Assembly (NCBI GenBank): GCA_033283385.1
Contig: JAWMQQ010000004.1
Coordinates: 1 to 64,000 of the forward strand
DNA from: Mangrovimicrobium sp033283385
Lineage (GTDB): Bacteria > Pseudomonadota > Gammaproteobacteria > Pseudomonadales > Halieaceae
Length of the DNA stretch: 64,000 bases
Direction: 5' to 3'
The position numbers were made by a program, and so were the translations under genes. Of the stretch, positions 25,325 through 33,786 are shown one piece after another (position 1 is the first letter of the stretch; every line of letters starts with the position of its first letter). The notes below the pieces were generated by a model. It worked only from the letters and a program-made list of their open reading frames with translations, was not told the DNA's origin and did not search any database.

Positions 25325-26080
25325 TCAGCCAGGCAACCGCCCATGCAACCAGTGCTTGTGGTGTGTCTCGTCGAAGATATTCCAGTCCTGCGCGGCGTAG
25401 TCCTCGTCGCTGGTTGAAAACAGCAACCACGCCAGGAACTGGGCGACCCGCGAAGGTTGAATCAGCAGACCCTGTTCCTTGTACCCCACGAACATGGCGG
25501 TACTCGGGTTATCGCCGCTGCGGGCCGCGTCCTGCATCGGGCCTTCCACCACGCCGGGCATCGCACTGCCGAAGACAAATTCCCCGTCGGGAAAGTCGGC
25601 ATTCCAGGATTGGTAGCACATCAGCAGCGCCGCCTTGGAGATGCTGTACAGCCCGTTGCAGATTGCGGCCCGGTGGGCGGAGCCGGAGGACAGGTGCAGT
25701 ACCCGGGCACCGGGGCACATGCTCGGCAGCAGCGCGCTGGTGAGGAACAGCGGCGCCTCGAGATTGATCGCCATCAACTCGCGATACGTGGTGTAGTCCA
25801 GGTCCTTGAGGTAGCCTTGCGTCGCGATGGCGGCGCTGTGGACCAGCGACCGAACCTGGAATTTGCCTTCTATGGCCTCGCAAACCCGTTGGCGACCCTG
25901 CTGGCTGCCGAGGTCGGCGGCCAGGATGTGAATGCGTTCGGGGCAGGCGGCGCGCATCGCTTCCAGCTCCGGCTTGCGCCGCGCGATGCCGAGCACCGTA
26001 TAATCCTGTCGCGCCAGGTGCTGGCAGAGCGCGAGGCCCACCCCGCTGCTGGCACCGGTAACGATATGCACTTCCTGCAT
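25325..26080 (-). CDS. Short-chain dehydrogenase/reductase (SDR) family oxidoreductase
   Basis: A 251-residue classical-type SDR with a Rossmann fold. The cofactor motif TGASSGVGLAL is at 8-18; the Arg in IARRK after beta-2 suggests NADP(H). LAADLG holds the Asp contacting adenine. The usual NNAG is replaced by HSAA. The catalytic Ser lies in LHLSSGSAHRA and Tyr/Lys in YSISKAAL. The substrate cannot be inferred. The gene is divergent from the M50 protease (start codons about 90 bases apart), and a frameshifted copy of its 3' end lies about 750 bases downstream. Confidence 0.92.
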   Translation of the reverse strand: MQEVHIVTGASSGVGLALCQHLARQDYTVLGIARRKPELEAMRAACPERIHILAADLGSQQGRQRVCEAIEGKFQVRSLVHSAAIATQGYLKDLDYTTYRELMAINLEAPLFLTSALLPSMCPGARVLHLSSGSAHRAAICNGLYSISKAALLMCYQSWNADFPDGEFVFGSAMPGVVEGPMQDAARSGDNPSTAMFVGYKEQGLLIQPSRVAQFLAWLLFSTSDEDYAAQDWNIFDETHHKHWLHGRLPG

Positions 26081-26168
26081 GGCCCTGTCCTGTTATTCGA
26101 GGCGAATTGCCGGCGGTGGCAGCAGTAGATTCATCGCAACGCGGCCAGACCACCCAGAGGAGACCAGT

Positions 26169-26816
26169 ATGCTGCAATTGCTTTACGAGGGACACTTCGC
26201 CCTGTTCCTGCTGATCGTGATTGCCCTGGTGCTCTCGCTGAGCTTCCACGAATTCGGCCATGCCGCCACCGCAAAAATATTCGGCGACGATACCGCCCAG
26301 CGACAGGGCCGCCTGACGCTGAACCCGGTCGCGCATATCGATCCGGTGGGCCTGCTGATGGTGGTGTTGATCGGCTTCGGCTACGCCAAACCGGTACCGA
26401 CGGACCCGCGCAATTTCACCTCGCGCTGGGCCAGCCCGCTGGTCGCCGCAGCGGGGCCGGCGATGAACCTGCTGCTGGCCTGTATCTCGATCAACCTGTA
26501 CGTGATCGGCGTGCAGTCCGGCTGGCCGTTGTTCGCCGGCGACGGGCCGCGGTTTTTCTTCACCTTCCTGGCGCTGATCAACCTGCTGTTGATGGTCTTC
26601 AACTTGTTTCCGCTGGGCCCGTTGGATGGCCACTACATCATGCCCCACCTGCTGCCCGCGGGGATGGCGCGGCGCTATGAGTACCTCAATGCCCGCTACG
26701 GTAGCCAGGCGTTCCTGGTGTTGATCGTGCTCAGCCTGTTGGGGGTGCCGATTTTCCGCTATGTGCAGCGGATCGGGGAGGCGATTCTGCCGCTGATTGT
26801 ATTCGCCAATCACTGA
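26169..26816 (+). CDS. Site-2 protease family (M50) membrane metalloprotease
   Basis: A 215-residue polytopic membrane protein with the zinc-binding HEFGH motif at 27-31 inside the first long hydrophobic region, and the third ligand in NLFPLGPLDG. The sequence AHIDPVGLLMVVLIGFGYAKPV is typical of the short S2P-like group without PDZ domain (Rv1735/SpoIVFB-like). It would cleave membrane-embedded substrates, but no partner is encoded nearby. The start at ATG 26169 has GAGGAG upstream; the longer frame from 26079 lacks homology. Confidence 0.92.
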   Translation: MLQLLYEGHFALFLLIVIALVLSLSFHEFGHAATAKIFGDDTAQRQGRLTLNPVAHIDPVGLLMVVLIGFGYAKPVPTDPRNFTSRWASPLVAAAGPAMNLLLACISINLYVIGVQSGWPLFAGDGPRFFFTFLALINLLLMVFNLFPLGPLDGHYIMPHLLPAGMARRYEYLNARYGSQAFLVLIVLSLLGVPIFRYVQRIGEAILPLIVFANH

Positions 26817-26981
26817 ACGGAGTGGTGACGACCCCGTATCGCGCTTTCGATGGGCGGGGAGCTACGAGGTAGGGCGGGCTCTGCGCGGCGCCACCACAAT
26901 CCCGCTTGTTTCGTCAGGATCTTTTACAGATCAGGCTGTTTCCGCGGCTCGTTCGAGCCTAAGTAATTGAATTTATTAGTG

Positions 26982-26997
26982 TGGCACGTTAGTTGCT
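26982..26997 (+). promoter_or_regulatory. Sigma-54 (RpoN) promoter before the VPLPA-CTERM gene
   Basis: TGGCACGTTAGTTGCT matches the -24/-12 consensus TGGCACG-N4-TTGCW at every fixed position. It lies 105 bases before the ATG of the VPLPA-CTERM protein, giving a leader of about 90 bases. The 286-base gap between the M50 gene and 27103 holds no other gene. Upstream DNA (26817-26981) should contain an enhancer site for an activator, which I could not identify. Confidence 0.8.
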
Positions 26998-27102
26998 TTC
27001 TCCAGGATTGCTAACAGGGAAATTAGTGGCTCCCGCGTGTCCCCGCATACGCTGAAACGGGAAGGCGGGCCAATAAAAGAATGGGTAAGGGAGATAACCA
27101 TA

Positions 27103-27729
27103 ATGAATATTTTGAAGTACCTGGCCGCGCCCGCGGTCGCGCTGCTGATGGCACAGGGTGCCAGCGCGGCTACCTTCGATTTTCTCGGCGCACCCGGTGC
27201 GGTGAATGATGGCCCGGTGGGTGTGGATGGCTGGAAGATCCAGGGAAATTCCTATTCCATGACTGACGGCGGTGTGACGGTGACAGTCAGCGCGGTCAAC
27301 AACCAGCTCGCCTACTATACAATCGATGGCGGCAAGGGCCTGGGCAATAGCGGTTGCTATGCTCTAATCTGCTCCGCCGGCATCCAAAAGAACGAAACCC
27401 TGCAGGTGAGCTTCTCGCAGGCTGTCACGGTGACCGGGTTATCTCTCGGCGCGTGGGATGGCCCGGATACCGCGGCACTTGTCGCTACGCCCGGCGGCAG
27501 CATGACGATCGACACCGACCCGACCGCGAGCCAGGTAGACACCTTCGACCTGAGCTCCCTGGGTGAAATTACCAGTTTCACCATTACCGACACCAAGTTC
27601 GGCGGCATCTTTACCCTGCGGGGACTGGAGGTGCAGGTAACGCCGGTGCCGCTGCCCGCAGCTGCCTGGTTGTTCATGAGCGCCCTGGGTGGCCTGGTCG
27701 GTGCCCGGCGGATGCGCCGCAAGGCCTGA
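27103..27729 (+). CDS. VPLPA-CTERM sorting domain-containing secreted protein
   Basis: A 208-residue exported protein. It has a signal peptide (ILKYLAAPAVALLMAQGASA), a beta-rich body, and the C-terminal tripartite sorting signal: VPLPAAAWLF, a hydrophobic helix, and the basic end GARRMRRKA. This PEP-CTERM variant is recognised by an exosortase, which cleaves it and releases or anchors the protein with exopolysaccharide; no exosortase lies in this window. Two Cys (CYALIC) may form a disulfide. The start at 27103 has GGGAG upstream and begins the signal peptide. The sigma-54 promoter at 26982 fits the RpoN/PrsR control reported for PEP-CTERM genes. Confidence 0.9.
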   Translation: MNILKYLAAPAVALLMAQGASAATFDFLGAPGAVNDGPVGVDGWKIQGNSYSMTDGGVTVTVSAVNNQLAYYTIDGGKGLGNSGCYALICSAGIQKNETLQVSFSQAVTVTGLSLGAWDGPDTAALVATPGGSMTIDTDPTASQVDTFDLSSLGEITSFTITDTKFGGIFTLRGLEVQVTPVPLPAAAWLFMSALGGLVGARRMRRKA

Positions 27730-27747
27730 TCCGCAACCGCATGCACG

Positions 27748-27773
27748 AAAGCCCGCCGCGAGCGGGCTTTTTT
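27748..27773 (+). terminator. Rho-independent terminator after the VPLPA-CTERM gene
   Basis: AAAGCCCGC pairs with GCGGGCTTT (27748-27756, 27762-27770) around a 5-base loop, followed by three more Ts. It closes a single-gene unit. Confidence 0.9.
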
Positions 27774-27916
27774 GTGCCCGCAATTCGACAGGCCGGACAG
27801 CGTGCCAGGTTGGGGAGGGCGGCGAGTGTAAAGTTTCGTGACAGGCTATGACATCAATAGGGTGGGCTAACAGCCGCGAGCGCCCTGACTTGACGGAATA
27901 CCTTTTAGAGGGTGTC

Positions 27917-27982
27917 ATGTTGCGCTTCCGCGCCGCAGCCGTTCGCGCGCGCATCAAGTCACAAAAGGTGCCCCTTCCATGA
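27917..27982 (+). CDS. Possible 21-codon upstream ORF coupled to the M13 peptidase
   Basis: A short frame starts at ATG 27917 with GAGGG six bases ahead and encodes a basic 21-residue peptide beginning MLRFRAAAVRARIKSQK. Its TGA overlaps the peptidase ATG as ATGA (27979-27982). This could be a leader peptide that couples translation, or chance. The TTGACG/TGTCAT pair at 27890-27918 would start transcription after this ATG, so promoter and leader peptide are mutually exclusive readings. Confidence 0.3.
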   Translation: MLRFRAAAVRARIKSQKVPLP

Positions 27983-30108
27983 TCAGAAAAGCCCTGGCCG
28001 CCGGAGCCTCCGCCCTGGCCATAAGCCTTGCTGCCCCCCTCCAGTTGCATGCCGAAGCCGCCGCCAATAGCGGTGACCCGGCCCCGATGACCTGGCCGAA
28101 AATGGGTTTTGATCCCGCAGACCTCGACCCGTCGATAAACCCCGGCAACGACTTCTGGGCCTATGTGAATGGCAAATGGAGCGCGGCGAACCCGATTCCG
28201 CCGCAGTACGCGACCTATGGCGTGTCGCGCGACCTCTCGCTCAAGGCGGAGCGCCAGGTGGCCGAGATCGTACATGCGATGGCCGCAGCAGAGGCGCCCG
28301 AGGGGTCGATCGAGCAGCGCGTCGGCGATTCCTACAAGGCATTCGTCGATACCGATGCGATCAACGCCAACGGATTGAAACCGTTGCAGCCGTACCTGGA
28401 CCAGATCGCCGCCATCGCTTCCGAGACGGACCTGGCGGAGTTCTTCGCCGCGCCGGGCATGCCCGATCCTTTTGCCATCGCCGTCCAGCCCGGCATGGAT
28501 ACCCCGGACACCAACATTCTCAATATCTGGATTGGCGGGTACTCGCTGCCCGATCGCGACAACTACCTCGTCGACAACGAGAAGAACCGGGAGATGCAGG
28601 CGAAGTACAAGGAGTACCTCACCTTCCTGCTGGGCAAGGCGGGCTATGCCGAGCCGGAAGCGGCCGCGGGGAAAGTGTTCGACCTGGAGCACCAGATCGC
28701 GGCGCTGGCATTTGACCGCACGCTGTCACGCGATCCCGAATTGCTCAACAACACGGTGGGACGCAAGGACCTGATCGCCATGGCCGGCAGCAAGTTCCCG
28801 CTGCAAACCTACCTGGACGGGCTCACCGTCGGCGGTACGGAAACACTGGTGGTCGACGAAATGCCGCCGGGCAAGGCAAAAATCGAAAAGCTCGGTTTGA
28901 CGGATGAGGATCTCGGCAAGCTCGGCGCAGGCTTTCCCGCCATGCTCAAGCTGGTCGGCGACGTGCCGCTGGACACCTGGAAGGCGTGGTCGACCGCGCA
29001 GCTGCTGCAGAGCTATGCGCCCGACCTGCCGAGCGACATCGACAAGCGCAATTTCGATTTCTGGGGCACCTACATCGCCGGCGTGAAAGAACAGCGCACA
29101 AGGGAGAAGCGCGCGCTGAGTTCGGTCCAGAGCCAGATGGGTGAAGCGGTCGGCAAGCTGTACGTCGAACGCAATTTCCCGCCGGAGTCGAAGCTGGCCA
29201 TGCAGCAACTGGTCGCCAACCTGCTGTCGACCATGGACGGGCGGATCAGCGGGCTGGCCTGGATGTCGGACGAAACCAAGGCGGCGGCGCACAAGAAGCT
29301 GGCCGCCGTCCGCGTCAAGATCGGCTATCCCGACAAGTTCAAGACCTATGACGGCATGGTGATGTCGCCCGATGCGCCGATAGCCAACGCGATCTCGGCC
29401 TCCGCCTGGGAGTGGAAGGATTCTGCGGGCAAACTGGGCAAACCTGTGGACAAGTCCGAGTGGTACATGACACCGCAGACGGTGAACGCCTACTACTCCC
29501 CCTCCGGGAACGAGATAGTTTTTCCGGCCGCCTACCTGCAGCCGCCGAACTTCGCCCTGCACGCGGACCCGGCCGTGAATTACGGTGCCATCGGCATGAC
29601 CATCGGCCATGAAATCAGCCATGGCTTCGATAACCGGGGCTCGAAGTTTGACGGGTCCGGCGCGCTGCGGAATTGGTGGACAGCAGATGACAAGGCAAAA
29701 TTCGACGCCAAAACCGCGGAACTGGTTGAGCAGTTCGACGCGTTCTGCCCGCTCGATGACGGCAAGCTCTGTGTCAACGGTGAGCTGACCCTCGGCGAGA
29801 ACATCGCCGACCTCGCCGGATTGACCATTGCCTACTACGCCTACCAGGCGTCACTGGGCGGAAAGGAGGCACCTGTAATCGACGGCCTGACCGGCGACCA
29901 GCGCTTCTTCATCGCCTTCGCCATAGCCAACCGCGGCAAGTGGACAGAGGAACTGACGCGGTACATCCTGCAGACCGACCCGCACTCGCCGGATGTCGCG
30001 CGCACCAATGTCATCCTGAGTAACTTCGATCCCTGGTATGCGGCATTCGATGTGAAGCCGGGCGATGAACTGTACCGTGCACCGGACCAGCGCGTGCGCA
30101 TCTGGTAG
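27979..30108 (+). CDS. M13 family (neprilysin/PepO-like) metallopeptidase
   Basis: A 709-residue zinc endopeptidase acting outside the cytoplasm, with a signal peptide (RKALAAGASALAISLAAPLQLHAEA). The N-terminal M13_N domain covers about 45-420. The peptidase domain holds the zinc motif HEISH at 544-548 followed by GFDNRGSKFD, and the third ligand Glu607 in LGENIADLAG. The chain ends VRIW, as in M13 enzymes that end with a Cys-x-x-Trp, but lacks the Cys. It probably degrades small peptides in the periplasm. It converges with the DUF1653 gene. Confidence 0.95.
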   Translation: MIRKALAAGASALAISLAAPLQLHAEAAANSGDPAPMTWPKMGFDPADLDPSINPGNDFWAYVNGKWSAANPIPPQYATYGVSRDLSLKAERQVAEIVHAMAAAEAPEGSIEQRVGDSYKAFVDTDAINANGLKPLQPYLDQIAAIASETDLAEFFAAPGMPDPFAIAVQPGMDTPDTNILNIWIGGYSLPDRDNYLVDNEKNREMQAKYKEYLTFLLGKAGYAEPEAAAGKVFDLEHQIAALAFDRTLSRDPELLNNTVGRKDLIAMAGSKFPLQTYLDGLTVGGTETLVVDEMPPGKAKIEKLGLTDEDLGKLGAGFPAMLKLVGDVPLDTWKAWSTAQLLQSYAPDLPSDIDKRNFDFWGTYIAGVKEQRTREKRALSSVQSQMGEAVGKLYVERNFPPESKLAMQQLVANLLSTMDGRISGLAWMSDETKAAAHKKLAAVRVKIGYPDKFKTYDGMVMSPDAPIANAISASAWEWKDSAGKLGKPVDKSEWYMTPQTVNAYYSPSGNEIVFPAAYLQPPNFALHADPAVNYGAIGMTIGHEISHGFDNRGSKFDGSGALRNWWTADDKAKFDAKTAELVEQFDAFCPLDDGKLCVNGELTLGENIADLAGLTIAYYAYQASLGGKEAPVIDGLTGDQRFFIAFAIANRGKWTEELTRYILQTDPHSPDVARTNVILSNFDPWYAAFDVKPGDELYRAPDQRVRIW

Positions 30109-30116
30109 CGGCCGGA

Positions 30117-30326
30117 TCAGTCGGGCCCGATGAATTCGAACCGGGCCCGCTTCCGCCCCTCGTGCACGACGGTTTCCTCGAACATCGCCAGGGGCCGGAC
30201 CCACAGGCCGCCCTCGCCGTACAGGGGCGAGTAGACGACGAGTTTCTCATCCGTTTCCGAATGCCGGGCGACACCGATCACCCGGTACTCGCCGCCCTTG
30301 AAATGCCGATATTTGCCAGGTTGCAT
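30117..30326 (-). CDS. DUF1653 domain-containing small protein
   Basis: A 69-residue cytoplasmic protein that is almost entirely the DUF1653 domain: GKYRHFKGGEYRVIGVARHSET, then LVVYSPLYGEGGLWVRPLAMFEE and a final RFEFIG. Family members are widespread and conserved but of unknown function. The stop lies 8 bases from the end of the convergent M13 peptidase gene. No neighbour suggests a role. Confidence 0.9.
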   Translation of the reverse strand: MQPGKYRHFKGGEYRVIGVARHSETDEKLVVYSPLYGEGGLWVRPLAMFEETVVHEGRKRARFEFIGPD

Positions 30327-30623
30327 GCCCGGTTCCCGAATCCTGTATTGAATCCCGCCAGTGTATCAAGTGGCAGCCGCCGCTGCCGCCCGATCGCCGG
30401 CCGGAGTAGGCCATTTTCTGCGTCGGTCTGCCGCCGAACTTTTCTTTACTGCGATACATGTTAGGCTCCTCGAATACGGTTCGAAGGTGTCAGCGCCGGT
30501 CTCAGCTTGAGACACAGCGACAAAGGCGGGCGCGTTCTGCTGCCGTATCGTGGAAGCCAGCGTGGCCCTATCGTGTTAAGGCCCGTGGTATTTGTGGATG
30601 TACGGCCGGGTGGCGCGCAGGGT

Positions 30624-32222
30624 ATGGCAGGGATAGCAATACGAATTCTGGGCGAGTTCGCCGTGATTCGTGACGGGCAGGAGATCAAACTCCCCGCATC
30701 GCGACGCACACGGGCGTTGCTGGCCTACCTCGCGCTGACCGACAGGCCGCACCGGCGCGACCGGTTGTGCGAACTTTTCTGGGAGATTCCCGACGATCCG
30801 CGCGGCTCGCTGCGCTGGTCCCTCAGCAAACTCCGGCCTATCGTCAACGATTCTGATGAAGAGCGGCTGGTCGCCGACCGTGAACGCGTGGCGTTTCGCG
30901 GCGCCGATGTGGCGGTGGACCTGCGCGGTTTCGCCGCGGAACTCGAGGCCGCCGATACCTCCCTGGAACGCCTGGATACACTTGCGGCGGCGTTGGCCGA
31001 GCCGCTGCTCGACGGCGCCGACCTGCCGGACCAGCCCCTGTTCCAGGAGTGGCTGACCGCGGAGCGCGAAGATGCGCGACGCTTGCGTGCCCGGGCCCTG
31101 AGCCAACTCGCGATACATCCCGGGCTGCCGCCGGATCGCGCCCTGCCCGTGGTGCGGGCCTGGAGTGAGATCGAGCCGTTCAGCCCCGCCGCGGCCGAAT
31201 TACTGCTGCAGCGCCTCGACCAGTTCGGCCACACCGATGAGCTCTTCAGTACGCGCGCGAATCTGCAGCAGCGCTTCCGCAACGCGGGGATCGACTGGTC
31301 CCCCCGGCCGGTGCCGGAACCGTTCGCCGGCGCGACGCCGTCGCACTCGCCCTCTGACGCTTCCACCGCCCGCCAGTACCTGCTGCGGCAGAAAATCCAG
31401 TTCTGCAAAGCTTCTGACGAGGTGAATATCGCCTATGCCAGCGTCGGCTCGGGGCCGCCGCTGGTAAAAGCGGCCAACTGGCTGAGCCACCTGGAGATGG
31501 ACTGGGACGCGCCGATCTGGAGCCCGCTGTTTCGCGAGCTGGCGCATGACCACCGCTTCATCCGCTACGACGAGCGCGGCAACGGGCTCTCGGACTGGGA
31601 CGTGGATGACCTCAGCTTCGACGCCTTCGTGACCGACCTCGAGACGGTGGTCGACACCCTCGGCCTCGAGAGCTTCGCGCTGCTGGGCATCTCCCAGGGC
31701 GCCGCGGTGTCGATCGAATACGCGGTGCGCCACCCGGAGCGGGTATCGCGGCTGGTGCTGTTCGGCGGCTATGCCGCCGGCTGGCGGATCGGGGCCAGCG
31801 AGGCCGATATCCGCGAGCGCGAGGCGGTCATGACCCTGACCGCGACCGGTTGGGGGCGGGACAATCCCGCGTACCGGCAGATTTTTTCCTCCACTTTCAT
31901 GCCCAACGCGACCGCGGAGGAGCTGGCCTGGTTCAACGAGTTCCAGCGTTGCACCACCTCCCCGGAAAACGCGGTGCGTTTCCTCTCCGCCTTCGGCGAT
32001 ATCGACGTGCGCGGGCAGCTGGCCCGGGTCGAGGTGCCGACGCTGGTACTGCATTCCAAGGGCGACAGGCGCATCCCCGCTGCGGTCGGGCGCGATCTCG
32101 CCACCGATATCCCCGGGGCGGAATTCCTCGGGCTGGAGAGCGACAGCCACCTCCTGCTCGGCCGCGAGCCAGCCTCCGGTGATTTTGTCGAAGCGGTGCG
32201 GGAGTTCCTCTCCAGGCCCTGA
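30624..32222 (+). CDS. BTAD/SARP-type transcriptional regulator fused to an alpha/beta hydrolase
   Basis: A 532-residue two-part protein. Residues 1-95 are an OmpR-like winged helix as in SARP activators (AIRILGEFAVIRDG, SRRTRALLAYLALTD, LFWEIPDDPRGSLRWSLSKLR). Residues 100-250 match a bacterial transcriptional activation (BTAD) helical region. From about 270 an alpha/beta hydrolase follows: FIRYDERGNGLSDW, nucleophile Ser357 in LGISQGAA, the acid in LVLHSKGDRRIP, and the His in ESDSHLLLG. It may sense or hydrolyse a small ester or lactone and change transcription. The frame is open from 30507, but homology begins at ATG 30624, which has only a weak ribosome site. Confidence 0.85.
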   Translation: MAGIAIRILGEFAVIRDGQEIKLPASRRTRALLAYLALTDRPHRRDRLCELFWEIPDDPRGSLRWSLSKLRPIVNDSDEERLVADRERVAFRGADVAVDLRGFAAELEAADTSLERLDTLAAALAEPLLDGADLPDQPLFQEWLTAEREDARRLRARALSQLAIHPGLPPDRALPVVRAWSEIEPFSPAAAELLLQRLDQFGHTDELFSTRANLQQRFRNAGIDWSPRPVPEPFAGATPSHSPSDASTARQYLLRQKIQFCKASDEVNIAYASVGSGPPLVKAANWLSHLEMDWDAPIWSPLFRELAHDHRFIRYDERGNGLSDWDVDDLSFDAFVTDLETVVDTLGLESFALLGISQGAAVSIEYAVRHPERVSRLVLFGGYAAGWRIGASEADIREREAVMTLTATGWGRDNPAYRQIFSSTFMPNATAEELAWFNEFQRCTTSPENAVRFLSAFGDIDVRGQLARVEVPTLVLHSKGDRRIPAAVGRDLATDIPGAEFLGLESDSHLLLGREPASGDFVEAVREFLSRP

Positions 32223-32380
32223 ATTCCACCGCGGGCCATTCCCCCGCCTGCCGTATGCTTGTACCGCCCTACCGCGAAAGTTCCCCGTTTGCAGCGTAAA
32301 TACTGGCTCCTGACAAAATTCGCGCTTTTCGATACTCTGGCCGCTGCAAATCCATCGTCGTTACAGGGAGCACCACAACA

Positions 32381-32767
32381 ATGAATATCCGCAAACCAGC
32401 AAAGTCCTTTGTCGTTTCACTGTTGATCGTGGCGTTTTCCTCCACCTGCCTGCAGGCGCCGGCCTACGCGGCCATGCTCAGCACCCAGCAACTGGCCGCC
32501 CAGCAAACCCTGCAGGCCGACCGCGACCAACTGCGCCAGCGCCTGATGCGCGCCGACGTCGCCGCCCAGTTACAGAGCATGGGTGTCAGCCCGGATGTGG
32601 TGAACGAGCGTATCAACAACCTCACCGCCGCCGAGGTCGCGCAGATCAACGGCAAACTCGACACCCTCCCCGCCGGTAGCGGTGTTCTGGGCACCATCGT
32701 CCTGGTGCTGCTTATCCTCATCCTGCTGGAAGTGGCCGGCGTCATCGATATTTTCCCGAAAATCTAG
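32381..32767 (+). CDS. PA2779 family protein
   Basis: A 128-residue small envelope protein of the family named after Pseudomonas PA2779. It has a signal peptide (to about AYA at 30), a helical Gln/Arg-rich region (QQTLQADRDQLRQRLMRADV), the conserved LQSMGVSPDVVNERINNLTAAEV, and a C-terminal membrane helix (SGVLGTIVLVLLILILLEVAGV) with a short tail. It lies 9 bases upstream of a PA2778-type cysteine peptidase, the usual partner. Function unknown; the pair probably acts at the inner membrane face. Confidence 0.9.
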   Translation: MNIRKPAKSFVVSLLIVAFSSTCLQAPAYAAMLSTQQLAAQQTLQADRDQLRQRLMRADVAAQLQSMGVSPDVVNERINNLTAAEVAQINGKLDTLPAGSGVLGTIVLVLLILILLEVAGVIDIFPKI

Positions 32768-32776
32768 GTTGCCCGA

Positions 32777-33766
32777 ATGCGCGCGGTACGGTTGACCGGC
32801 CGCGCCGCGCTGGTTTTCGCCCTCTGCCTGCTCTGCGGTTGCGTATTGCCGCCGCAGACCCGGGAACTCACCCGCGAGCCCCCGCCGGGGCTGGCGCCCA
32901 GCGCGGCGCTGGAAGACACACCCTTCTTCGCCCAGGACGCCTACCAGTGCGGCCCTGCGGCGCTGGCCATGGTGCTGGCGCGAACCGGGGTGGCGGTGAC
33001 GCCGGAGGACCTGGTTCCCGAGGTCTACGTGCCGGCCCGCAAGGGCTCCTTCCAGGTAGAGATGCTCGCCGCCGCACGGCGCAACGGCCGGCTGGCCCTG
33101 CAGGTGCAGCCGGGCATGGACAGCCTTCTGCACTGGGTGGACAGCGGTGAGCCGGTGCTGGTGCTGCAGAACCTGGGCCTGGAGTGGTACCCGATGTGGC
33201 ACTACTCGGTGGTGATCGGCTATGACCTCGATGCCCGGGAGATGCTGTTGCACTCCGGGGAGATCGCCAACTACCGCGTGGCCATGGGCACTTTCGAGCG
33301 CACCTGGGCGCGCTCCGGCTACTGGGGGATGGTGACGCTGGCGCCGGGCGAGTTGCCCTACGCCGAGGATGAGGGTACTTACTTCCGCGCCGCCGCGGCG
33401 CTGGAGGAGACCGCTCCGGGTGTCGACACTGCGCCGGCCTGGGCGGCTGGCGAACAGGCCTGGCCGCGCAGTCCGGACATGGCCATGGGTATGGCCAACC
33501 TGCTCTACGCCCGCGGGGAGTACGAAGCTGCCATGCAGGCGTATGCGGCGCTGGTGGCGGACTTTCCCGGTTACCTGGCGGGTTACAACAATCTCGCCAG
33601 CCTGCAGACCGAACTGGGCCGGCCCGCAGCTGCGATCGCCACCGCTACCGCGGGGCTGGAACAAGCCGGCGGCAGCAACCCCATGCTGGAGGCGACGCTG
33701 GCAGAGGCCCGGGCGAAGCTCGCCGCTACAGACTCAGCAGCGAGCAAATCAGTCGCCCCGGAATAA
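32777..33766 (+). CDS. PA2778 family C39-like cysteine peptidase with TPR repeats
   Basis: A 329-residue protein with a lipobox-type leader (LVFALCLLCGC, lipidated Cys about 22). It has a C39-like peptidase domain (about 50-190): QDAYQCGPAALAMVLARTG with the catalytic Cys, and MWHYSVVIGYD with the catalytic His. Two TPR-like repeats follow near 235-310 (MGMANLLYARGEYEAAMQAYAALVADFPG). The enzyme should cleave peptides, possibly double-glycine leaders, at the envelope. It is cotranscribed with the PA2779 gene; the substrate is unknown. Confidence 0.9.
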   Translation: MRAVRLTGRAALVFALCLLCGCVLPPQTRELTREPPPGLAPSAALEDTPFFAQDAYQCGPAALAMVLARTGVAVTPEDLVPEVYVPARKGSFQVEMLAAARRNGRLALQVQPGMDSLLHWVDSGEPVLVLQNLGLEWYPMWHYSVVIGYDLDAREMLLHSGEIANYRVAMGTFERTWARSGYWGMVTLAPGELPYAEDEGTYFRAAAALEETAPGVDTAPAWAAGEQAWPRSPDMAMGMANLLYARGEYEAAMQAYAALVADFPGYLAGYNNLASLQTELGRPAAAIATATAGLEQAGGSNPMLEATLAEARAKLAATDSAASKSVAPE

Positions 33767-33786
33767 TCCCTTAACGGAGCGGCCCC

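Noticed and set aside
27890..27918. TTGACG/TGTCAT as a sigma-70 promoter for the M13 peptidase
   Set aside because: The -10 box is poor (4 of 6) and it conflicts with the upstream frame; I did not list it as a promoter.
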